Virus record (IMG/VR): IMGVR_UViG_3300009164_000038
Location: 124,001 to 188,000 of that record
Direction: 5' to 3' (one strand)
DNA length: 64,000 nt
Source: a virus
In this document: positions 1 to 13,100 of the stretch, in pieces
How positions within the stretch are numbered: the stretch's first letter is position 1
How the letters are laid out: every line of letters begins with the position of its first letter
Notes under the pieces: generated by a model
Databases searched by the model: none
The model's input: the letters and a program-made list of their open reading frames with translations, nothing else
Told to the model about the DNA's origin: nothing
Made by a program: the position numbers and the translations under genes

Positions 1-2124
<2,124 letters not shown>

Positions 2125-2128
2125 CAAT

Positions 2129-2491
2129 ATGGCAGCACCAAATATAATTAATGTAGCAACAATTACAGGAAAAACAACCGGAACATCACTTACTAGTACA
2201 ACAGTAACAACAGTATTAACCAATGGTGCTAGTTCAGGAAAAGTTTTTAAAATAAACGTACTCAACGTAGCTAACACTAACACTTCAACAGCAGCGGAAG
2301 TTACAGTAAGTTACTATAACGGATCGACAGCTTTTCCTATTGTGGCAAACGTGAGTGTACCGTCTAAGAGTACACTAAACGTTATTGATAAAAGTAGCCA
2401 ATACTATTTAGAAGAAAATACTAGCATTACTGCGGTAACCCCAACAGCCAGCGCACTAGTAGTCACAGTTAGCTACGAGGAAATCAGCTAG
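2129..2491 (+). CDS. Small beta-rich virion protein, function unknown
   Basis: This 120-aa protein starts at an ATG preceded by GGAGG inside the end of the upstream fibre gene. It is rich in Thr, Ser, Val and Asn, has almost no charged helix, and alternates hydrophobic and polar residues as in an all-beta fold. No signal peptide or membrane segment is visible. It sits 4 nt after the collagen fibre gene and 1 nt before a LamG protein, so it is translationally linked to adhesin genes. Inference: a small structural or fibre-associated protein. I do not recognise a named family. Confidence 0.75.
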   Translation: MAAPNIINVATITGKTTGTSLTSTTVTTVLTNGASSGKVFKINVLNVANTNTSTAAEVTVSYYNGSTAFPIVANVSVPSKSTLNVIDKSSQYYLEENTSITAVTPTASALVVTVSYEEIS

Positions 2492-2492
2492 T

Positions 2493-4160
2493 ATGAGCAA
2501 GAGATATCCTGGCGGAATAATTTCAGGATCGAATTATAATCCTACCAATATCAATGGTAGCGGATTTTGGACATTGTCGCAGCAGATGCAAAATAAACAA
2601 GCAGGTGTCTGGCCAGGTCCGGGACAATTGTCAATTGACTATATTATAGTTGGTGGCGGTGGCGGAGGGGGTACAGGTGATGCTGCTCTAGCTTGGCAAG
2701 GCGGTGGTGGCGGTGCCGGCGGTGTTGTGGTCAAAACTGGATTCATTACATCAACCGGATCATATACAGTTACTATAGGTGCAGGCGGGCCGGCAATTGT
2801 TTTAAACAGTGGTAATAGTACTGCTGCGCTATCCACTGGATTAAGTTCAACATTTAATGGATTTACTGCATTAGGTGGAGGACAAGGCGGCGGCAGTTAC
2901 ACCACGGGCACTGGAGTTCCGCAAGCATTACTGGCTGGAGGGTCTGGTGGAGGCATGTCGGGCATTGGCGCAGGTGCCGCTAATCAACCATCATCTGCCA
3001 GCGGCGGACTAGGCTTTGCAGGCGGCGCCGGTGGTGCAGCTACATATTCCAGTGGCGGCGGCGGCGCCGGCGGAGTTGGCGGGCTTGGAATTACAACTGC
3101 ATCAGGTCAGGGCGGAGTTGGATATACTTGGTTTGATGGAAATACATATGCCAGTGGTGGCGGTGGTGGTGCTGCTGGAGCCACAGTTACTAATGGATTA
3201 GGTGGGGGCCAGTCTGGAGCACTATTATTCAATGGCAGCAACTATCTAAGTGCAACCAATGCAGGAGGCTGGGTCAGCAGTGACCATACAGTTGAAGCTT
3301 GGATGTATATAACTACAATGCCAGACCCAGCAAACGCAAATCAGTACATCCGGGCATCTGCAATTGCAGCCGAAGGCGATGGTGCTAGTAGTGCCACGTG
3401 GCAATTTTACTTTCAACCCGGTGGGTTAACTGTTGTTTATAAAGCAGTTAACAATACACTATATTTTGTCTCTGCTGGATACACTTTCTCAACATTGACT
3501 TGGTATCACGTGGCATTTTCAAGATCGGGTACTACTGCTCGATTATTTGTTAATGGTGTACAGATTGCCACTGGAACAGTACCGGCTTGGACATCTCGGA
3601 CTATATTACAGATTGGACGTGGTGCTACATCAAGTTACACATATCCGTTCTATGGTTACATTACCAATTTTAGAATGGTAAATGGTATAGCAGTATACAC
3701 TGGCGATTTTACCCCGCCGGCGGGCCCATTGACTGCGGTGCAAGCTGCTAATCCTTTTGGTGGCAGTAATGTTGCCGCAGTTACAAGTGGCACTACTTCT
3801 GTATTATTAACAGCCTCATCATCGGCTGCTGCATTTACTGATACTGGTGCCTTTGGATATACTATAACCAACGTTGGTTCTGTCACATACTCTACATTAT
3901 CCCCAATTACAGCCGCTGGTCTTGGCGGCGGCGGCCGCGGTGGTAGTGTTCTCAATGCTGTGGCAGCAACAAATGGTATTGCAAATTCGGGAGGGGGCGG
4001 TGGCGGTAGCTACTATGATAATGTTCCAGGTGCAGGCGGTAGTGGACTAGTTGTTGTCAGATATCCTGGTTCTGCGGCCGCGGCCACTGGAGGAAATATA
4101 AGTATTAGTGGCGGTTATGTTTATCATGCATTTACTACCAGCGCGGCGTTTGTTGTGTAA
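2493..4160 (+). CDS. LamG-domain adhesin with glycine-rich domains (555 aa)
   Basis: The start MSKRYPGG is preceded by GAGGAAAT in the end of the upstream gene. The order is: short N-terminal segment; glycine-rich domain (about residues 47-240) with runs of G and the pattern G-S-Y-T-V-T-I-G-A-G-G; one LamG/concanavalin-like domain (about 243-413) ending in GYITNFRMVNGIAVYTGDF; and a second glycine-rich stretch (about 475-530). Family knowledge: LamG folds commonly bind glycans, and polyglycine domains occur in T4-like adhesins at fibre tips. Inference: a receptor-binding or capsule-contacting tail protein. Its N-terminus (MSKRYPGGII) matches that of the next giant gene (MAKKFPGGLI), suggesting a shared docking segment. 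Confidence 0.8.
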   Translation: MSKRYPGGIISGSNYNPTNINGSGFWTLSQQMQNKQAGVWPGPGQLSIDYIIVGGGGGGGTGDAALAWQGGGGGAGGVVVKTGFITSTGSYTVTIGAGGPAIVLNSGNSTAALSTGLSSTFNGFTALGGGQGGGSYTTGTGVPQALLAGGSGGGMSGIGAGAANQPSSASGGLGFAGGAGGAATYSSGGGGAGGVGGLGITTASGQGGVGYTWFDGNTYASGGGGGAAGATVTNGLGGGQSGALLFNGSNYLSATNAGGWVSSDHTVEAWMYITTMPDPANANQYIRASAIAAEGDGASSATWQFYFQPGGLTVVYKAVNNTLYFVSAGYTFSTLTWYHVAFSRSGTTARLFVNGVQIATGTVPAWTSRTILQIGRGATSSYTYPFYGYITNFRMVNGIAVYTGDFTPPAGPLTAVQAANPFGGSNVAAVTSGTTSVLLTASSSAAAFTDTGAFGYTITNVGSVTYSTLSPITAAGLGGGGRGGSVLNAVAATNGIANSGGGGGGSYYDNVPGAGGSGLVVVRYPGSAAAATGGNISISGGYVYHAFTTSAAFVV

Positions 4161-4172
4161 AATGGATCAATA

Positions 4173-7100
4173 ATGGCAAAAAAATTCCCAGGTGGACTAA
4201 TAACTTCAACTACAATATATCCAGCAGATGGTGGAGTTTGGTCCACGGCCGACACTGCCAAATATACAGGTGCAGATACTTGGACCACAAATGATCCCTA
4301 TAGAAAAAGTGTTATTTTAGAAATACAAGCTGATACCACAGCACCAGTATACAATACCGATGCTAGTTCAAACGCACTAACCGTTGTCCCAGCTGGCTCT
4401 GCTCGCCCAGATTTAAACAATCCATTCTTGCCAACTACTGGTCTTAACTATCCAGTCTATTTTGGTGGTGCTGCTCAATTAACAACAGCCGCAAACTCTG
4501 CTGCTTTTGCCACCGGAGTGGGAGATTTTACAGCAGAATGCTGGATATATATTAGCACACCCGGTACGGCAACTGAAGCAATTGCCAGCACAACCGCAGG
4601 TGGTAGTAATGCTGGGTGGCACTGGTTTATCAGTAACGCTAATGGCATGGGTATACGTAGTAACAGTAGTAATTGGGTAGTACCACCAAGTGCTGGACTT
4701 CCGGGGTCGGCTGGAAGCATACCAACTAACAGTTGGATGCATGTCGCTTATACCAGACGTGCAAATGTACATGCCTGTTGGATGAATGGCACATTAACAA
4801 ATAGTGCAACTCAAACAGTCAGCTGGACAGACAACGTGCTAATGATTGGAAATAGCAACACTGGTCAATTCTTTAATGGATACATTAATAACTTTAGATT
4901 TGTCAACGGTGTTGCACTATATGGAGCATCAGTGCCAACTACCCTGGCTGCCAATGTAACAGGAACATCGCTATTACTAAATGTAACTTCTGCGCCAACC
5001 TATATCACAGATTCCAGTGCCAATGCATTTACAGTGCTCAACCCAGCAACGTATCCAATCACCTACAGCACACTAACACCTGTGGACGCTGGTGGTAGTC
5101 TAGTAACTGCCAATTTGGTTTATCAACAATTGTTTACCAGCAATGCAACTTGGGTATGCCCTGCGGGTGTTACCAGTGTGTCGGCGGTAGCCGTTGGTGC
5201 AGGTGGCGGTGGCAACTCAGGCTGGAGTGGACACAATGGCTACTCTGGTGGCGAGGGCGGTGGCGGGGGTGGCCTGGGATGGCGAAATAACATCTCAGTA
5301 ACACCAGGAACCAGTTATACTGTTGTTGTTGGTTCAAGAGGGATTGGTGGCCCAAGTTCATTAGGCAGCGGTGGTGTGAGCATAGGTGGTGCCGGCGGCG
5401 ACAGTTACTTCATTAATAGAACAACTGTTTTAGGTGTTGGCGGCAGCGGCGCCATTAATAACACCGGCGGCGCTGGCGGATCATTTCTCGGTGATGGCGG
5501 CGGCCTCGGTGGTACTGGCGGAACAACAGCCACTGGAGCCACATTCGCTACTGCCGGCGGGGGCGGAGGTGGTGGATACACTGGTGCAGGCGGTAACGGC
5601 ATGTTTGGGCCAACTGGTAACGTTACTACAGCAGGTACAGGCGGAGGCGCTGGCGGCGGCTTGGGGTATTATGCTGGCAATGCACCTTACCCCATCGGCA
5701 CCGGTGGCGGCGGTGTTGGCGTACTTGGGCAAGGAACCAGTGGTAATGCAGCACCTGGGCTAAACCAAGAAACTTTTGGTGGATCGGCCGACTATGCACC
5801 TGGTGGCGCCCTATTTTTCAATGGTTCTAGTAGTTATTTGACTGTGCCTGCCAATGCAGCATTTAGTTTTGGAACTGGTGATTTCACCATGGAATGTTGG
5901 ATATATACAAGAAGTTTGGCTGCTACTCAACAAACTATTGATCTATTTAGCAATGCATCCGGATCATACATCGTTGGCCAATGCCAACTTCAATTGTTAA
6001 CTACTGGAGCAGTTGCTCTTGGTTATGCCACTGCCGCCTCCGCTGCTACCTTTTTTGGCACAGCAGCATCGGCAGTGACTATAAACTCTTGGTATCATAT
6101 TGCTGTGGTTCGTTCGGGCTCTGCCGTTGGAAACTTAAAAATTTATGTAAACGGCGTGCTTGCAGCAACCAGCCCAGGAGCATTGACCCAAGCCTTTGGT
6201 ACCACTGGTGGAATATCAATTGGTAGACAAACAAATGATTCTAGTAACGTCTTTTCTGGATACATAACTAATGCACGTATAGTCAAAGGTGTTGCAGTCT
6301 ATACAGGCAACTTCACACCACCCACTGCGCCACTGACTGCTACCCAGACTGGTAACCCAATACTTAACATTCAAGCAATTGCCAGTGCCAGTGCAACATC
6401 GCTATTATTGTTGTCTGCAAACAGTGCGGCATACATAACTGATTTGAGCACAACACCTAACACCATAACCAATACCGGAGTTATCTATAGATTAACAACA
6501 CCATTCGGTACTGGCAATGGTGGCGGCGCCCGTGGTTGGGCAGTAGGAGCACCCGGCGGCATAACTACACTGGGATATAATCCTGGCGGCGATTTTGGTG
6601 GTGGCGGTGGTGGTGGCAGTGATAACAGCGGCCAAGCACCTATAGGTGGTTATGGAGGCCAAGGCGCAGTACGTATAATATGGGGACCAGGCAGAAGTTT
6701 TCCTAATACGCTGACCACAGATCAAAGTCTAAACATACAGTATCTACAGGTGGCAAATAACGCTGCCTTCCAAGTCGGTGCTGGCGACTTTGCAGTAGAT
6801 CTTTGGATATATCCAACTACCGTAGTTGGACTACAGCGAGTATTCTCCATTTCAAATAGCACAATCGCTAGCAATGCAGACGAAGGCATCGTACTTGAAA
6901 TGAATAATGCTGCAATGACTGCAACCATATATTCAGGAGTTACTGCTTATACTATCACAGAATCTGCAGGTGTACTATCACCAAATATTTGGTACTATTA
7001 TCGATTAATACGCACAGGTACCACATTGTCGTTGTATAGGACCGCCGGACTCAGCGGTTCGGTAGCAGTGTCAACTGTATCAGTCAACTGGTCTGCCAGC

Positions 7101-10100
7101 TTCCAAACCTATATAGGTGCTTGGATAAATGGACCCAGCAGACCATTCGTTGGATACATTACCAACATTCGTGTAGTTAAAGGCACGCTGGTAATTGTCA
7201 CTGGCAACTTTACACCATCAACTGTGCCGTTGACAGCCGTACAAGATTTAAACGTAAACGGATTTCCGTCAGCTGCAATCACAGCCGGTCAAACTAAATT
7301 ATTAGCATTGCAGAATAGCACGTTTGTTGACAATTCTGGAAATAATTTAACTTTAACAAATACCAATGCTGCCATCAGACCCACTCAAGCTCGTGCGCCG
7401 TTTGCTAGTGCGTTAACATTGTCTGGCGATAATGCTACACTGGGTTCAACTTATTTTAACGGTACTACAGATTACTTTACCATTGCAGATGCACCTGAGT
7501 TTAATATTGGAGTATTGAATACTACACTAGAAGCTTGGATATGGACTACGCTGACTACTCCTACTGGAGCTGTATTTGCCAAGCGTGGCACAACAGCATT
7601 ATTTTCTGGTTACCAATTGGCATTTGCAAGTACACTGGCACCAGTATTCAATGCCAGTACAGATGGTGCAACTTGGACGGTGGCGATTACATCAAATGCG
7701 TCTATTAAGGCCGGACTATGGAATCACGTAGCAGTTACTAAATCCAGTAATACGTGGTCGGTATGGGTCAATGGTAATATAAGCGGTACTGCAACAGTTG
7801 CAGGAAATGTACATACTAATGTGGCACCATTGTCAATTGGTAGTGGTGCAGGAACCACACCGGGTTTATATTGGACCGGCTATATTAGCAACTTCCGTAA
7901 AGTATTAGGCATTGCGGTCTATACTGGTAATTTTACGCCGTCTACGTCATCACTGACATCAACACAAGCATCTGGAACTAATATTACTGCAATTGATCAG
8001 CCAGTAGTAAAAAATTACAGTGTGTATTTGAATGGTGTTAACCAATATTTGACTGCGCCAAATAATACCGGGTATGTATTTGGCGCAGCTGAGTTTACAG
8101 TTGAAACTTGGATATATGTTACAGATATAACTAGAGCCAATGCAAGCATTGTGAGTTTGTGGACCACTGCCGGTGGTAAAGCATTCCAGATGCGTACAAT
8201 GAGTGGCAACATACGTGTAGATTATAACACTACACTATTTCAATCATCGCCGTCTAGTGTAATTGCAGCCAATACCTGGTACCATGTAGCATGGGTCAAA
8301 TCAACTGCAAACTCTAATGTTTATCTCAATGGGTCGTTGGTTAGTTCGGTTGCAGCCCCGGCTAGTATCACAGCGTCCACTGCGCTATTGTCGGTGGGCT
8401 TTGGACTTGATGGCCAAGGTACTACTTACTATTTCCCTGGCTATATTAGCAACATGAGATTGGTAAAAGGTGTGGCCATTTACACAGCCAACTTTACGCC
8501 CGCTACTACAGCATTGACATCATCACAGACAGCTAATCAAAATGGTGTACCATCACGGGCCATTGTTGGTGCCGGCTCAGCATCCTACAGCTATTCGTTT
8601 AGTGGTAGTAACTATTTGACAATTCCTACTAGTACAACATTCCAATTTGGTACAGATAATTTTACTGCCGAAGCTTGGGTTTATAGATCTATAGCTTGGA
8701 CAGCACAAAATATATTTTTTGGACAATGGTCTGGATCTACTGGCGGTACAACTCTGTCTTGGGTTGTCATGACCAGTAATAATGTCAGTGGGTTTGCTAG
8801 ATTTTTGTTATCCGTTGACGGGTCGACAGTACTAACAGATAGTGTATCAAGCTCGGTTATAGCGTTAAATCAATGGAATCACCTGGCGTTTGTCAGAAAT
8901 GGCGATATATTTACCCTATACCTAAATGGTACTTCGGTTGTGACATATTCAAGTGGTACACCCAGTCTTTATGCTGCAACAAATACCATATCCATTGGAG
9001 CATCCAGCGCAGGTACACAACCATTCACTGGCTATATAAGCAATTTCAGGCTTGTTAAAAGCATAGCAGTTTACACTACTACGTTTACGCCAGCTACAGC
9101 CTCGTTGACTAACGTACAAACAGCCAATCAAAATGGATTACCATCTGCTGCTATCAACTATGCCGCCGCGTACAGTGGAGTGTTCAATGGTTTGACACAA
9201 TATCTATATGTACCAGGAACCAATTCGCAATTTGCTTTTGGCACTGGTGATTTCACAATTGAAATGTGGATATATCAAAATGCTCGTTCTGCAACTAATG
9301 GATGGTTATATGATTCTCGACCGGCTGGAACCGGTAGCGGTGCTAGTCATGTATGTTTTGGTGTAGGTCCTGCTGGTGAAATTTTTAACGGTACAATTTC
9401 TCTTAACACTTGGTATCACATTGCGATTTGTAGGAGTGGTACAACTCAGACTACATATATCAATGGTGTACAATCCTCTAGCGGCACCAGTACTACAAAT
9501 TGGTTAAACGGCACTAATAGACCAATAATTGGTACAGATGGTAATGTTCCATTATCACCTGGCTACATTTTTAATGGTTATATTACTAATTTACGTGTAG
9601 TTAAAGGAGTAGCAGTATACACTGGCAACTTTACAGTACCAACCTTGCCACTGGCAACTACACAAAGTTCTAGTAGTAACATAGCAGCTATCACCGGATT
9701 GCAAACCAGCATGTTAACATTACAAGGCGCAGCTATAACAGATGCAAGTGCATATGTAAACACAATCACCAACGTTGGCGGCACAACAGCATCTTTACTA
9801 ACACCAACCTTACCACCAAAATATTACTATGCAAGTTTTAATGGTAGTACACAGTATTTGACTGTACCACATTCAACTGCAATTAATCTTAGTACTGGTG
9901 ATTTTACTATTGAAGCATGGGTATATACTACTGTATTAAACGGTCAAAACGGTATATTTGGTAAGAGAGAATTACTACAATACATTGGTGTAATATTTCG
10001 TGTACTTAATACCACAAATAAATTAGTCATGCAAATTGCTAGTTCATCTGGTACATCATGGGCAATTGATTCTAATCTTGATTTTGGTTTACCAGCACTA

Positions 10101-13100
10101 ACAACAAACACTTGGTACCATGTAGCATTGGTTAGAAGTGGCAGTTCATTTAGGATATATCAAAATGGTGTGGGCGGTACAGTCTATACCTATGCTGGAA
10201 CTATTTCACATACTACTGCTCCAGGGTATATCGGTAAATCAGATGGTGCATCGGGCGACCAATTCTGGAATGGCTATATTAGTAATTTCAGAATTGTAAA
10301 AGATGTCGCAGTCTACACTGGCAACTTTACACCACCTACCATTCAATTATCTACTATACAAAATGCCAGCAGTAATATTGCTGCCGTGACTGGAACACAG
10401 GCCAGCTTGTTAACTTTGCAAAATAATACTATTATAGATAATAGTGCAAATTCAGCAGCAATAACTAATGTTGGTGGCATTTCAATTGCTACCGACTCCA
10501 CACAAATTCCAGCTTATGTAATAGTATTAACTGCGCAAGCGGCAACCATTGTAGACAATAGTACACTGCCAGTGTCCATCACCAATACCGGTACAGTAAC
10601 CAGTATTGCAGTTAATCCATTCACCAGTACCACCAGCTTGCTAATAGCTCAGTCTAGAACTATTGTTGACACCAGCGGCGGCGCTATTGCTATTACCAAC
10701 CAAGGTGTAACCGGCGTTAGCGTGAACAATCCATTTACTGCCTATGCCGGTACCAGTGTATTGACCAGTCAGTACAACGTATCAAATAATAACAATTTCT
10801 TCTCGGACAACAGCTTTAATAACTATTTAATTGTTAGAGCAGGTACTGCTACACAAGGCGCAGTGAATCCGTTTGTAACTGGTTGGAGTTATCAATTCAA
10901 CGGATCCACTGACTACTACACAGCGAGCACTGCCATCGAGTGGGCATTCTTACACAATGGTATTGAAGATTGGACTGTGAGATTTTGGATATATCCAAGA
11001 AGCTCATCACTAATGGTTCCGCTAGCCACAACCAATGTGGCCGGTCAAACTGGGATCAGTATTGAACTTAACAATACCACCTATGGTGGTGTAACTGGCA
11101 GCATGTCCGTGGTGTTCTTTAATGCCACTGGTAGCGCCGTTACCAACCCGGCATTTAATTCAAATCCGGTAGTAGTATTAAACCAGTGGAACTACATAGC
11201 GGTTACTTTTACAGCTAATACAAAAACAGTTGGTTTTTATATTAACGGTCTAGCAGCTGGCTCAAGTAGCTTACCATCGTTTGTGTACAATACTGCGGCG
11301 CCGACTAACACATTAAATATTGGTAGAAATCCGGCTGGTACTGCATATTTTTCGGGATACATATCTAATTTACAAATTGATAAAGGTGTCCAGTCTACAG
11401 TACAACCAATTGCGCCACTAACCACTGTGGCAGGCACCGGCACATACAGTGTATTATTCAATGGTACTACTTCTTATTTGGCAGCGCCATTGGCAGTAGT
11501 AACAACATTAACTAGTGACTACACAGTCGAAGCATGGATCTACATGACCGCTGTTGCAACTGGTATTACATACGCTACCTCAGTTAATATTATTAGTGGT
11601 AATGTGGGAGTTACTAGTTATCAAACTTGGGGTATTACTAATGCTGGATATATTGTAGCAGCAAGAAATGGCCTTAGCTATCAAACAGTAACAGCAACAA
11701 CACCAAGTTTAAATACTTGGACACACATAGCTTTTGTAAATCGATCAAATACGGTAACAGTATACCTGGCAGGAAATAATGTTGGTACTATTGCCCAGAC
11801 TGGAACATGGGGAACCACAGCTAATACTACAGTCATTGGTGGGTGGTCAGGCACAGGTGGCAAATTCACTGGACATATTTCTAACCTACGTGTAACAAAT
11901 GGACAAGCCCTGTACACAGCAAACTTTACTCCATCAACTACAGCAATTTCCAATGTTACAACTAATTATAGTACTAATTTTGCACTGCTAGCAAGTAGTT
12001 TAAGTTTCAATGGTACAACCCAGTATATATCTATTACAGGAACTACAGGCGATGCTTTAGATTTAGCAACCGGTGCTCTAAATTGGACCATAGAGACTTG
12101 GTTTTATCTTACCAGTGTTGCATCTAATCGTGTAATATTTGGAAAAGGTGGCGCAACTGGCACCGTGAATCCTTCATATATTTTTAATATCAATGCCGGA
12201 ACTGGAACATGGACCTTGGGCAACGGTGGATCCGGCGCAGCGGCAGCACAAACCATAATTGGCACCTTTGTGATATCTACTTGGTATCATTTTGCATTAG
12301 TGCGTAACGGAAATACAATAACTGCATATGTAAATGGGGTATCACAAACTCCTGTATCTCTGGCTGCCGTTATGAGTAATACTGGTAATAATTTATTAAC
12401 GATTGGTGCTAATTCCGACGGCAATCTTCTTCCCTTTGCAGGTTATATTTCTAATTTCCGTATTGTTAAAGGTCTAGCTGTATATACCAGCAATTTTGTT
12501 GTTTCCACAGGCCAATTGACTAGTACACAAATTGCTAATCAGAATGGCAATCCTTCTGCGGCAATACCAAATTTGAGTTATACGTCATTGCTATTAAACG
12601 GTACAGCAGGATATATCACCGATACCGGGGGCTATAGTCTAACTGTGACTAATACCAACCTTGTTGTATCTGCCGACATAGCGCCAGCACTTAATTCTTT
12701 ACCAGCATATTCAACAGTACCAGACAATGTAGCATTACAAATGGGTACCGGGGATTTCACCATTGAAGCATGGATCTATTATACAACAACCACTGGGCCA
12801 ACTTATTTTGTTGGAACTGGGTCGGGTGCAGGTACATATCGGATTGGTGTTAACAATGCAACTGGCGCAGTTGTATTTTACTCGGTTAATAATATATTAT
12901 TAATTACTACTCCTACTAATACTATAACAATTAATACATGGGCACATGTAGCTGCGGTAAGAGCTAGTGGAATAATAACAATATATATCAATGGCCAAGC
13001 AATGGCAAGTGCTGCCAATCTTGACAACTATTCAGCTGGATTGACGGCAATTGGCTCATGGAGCGCAACAACTGTATCGTCTTGGGCAGGTTATTTGACA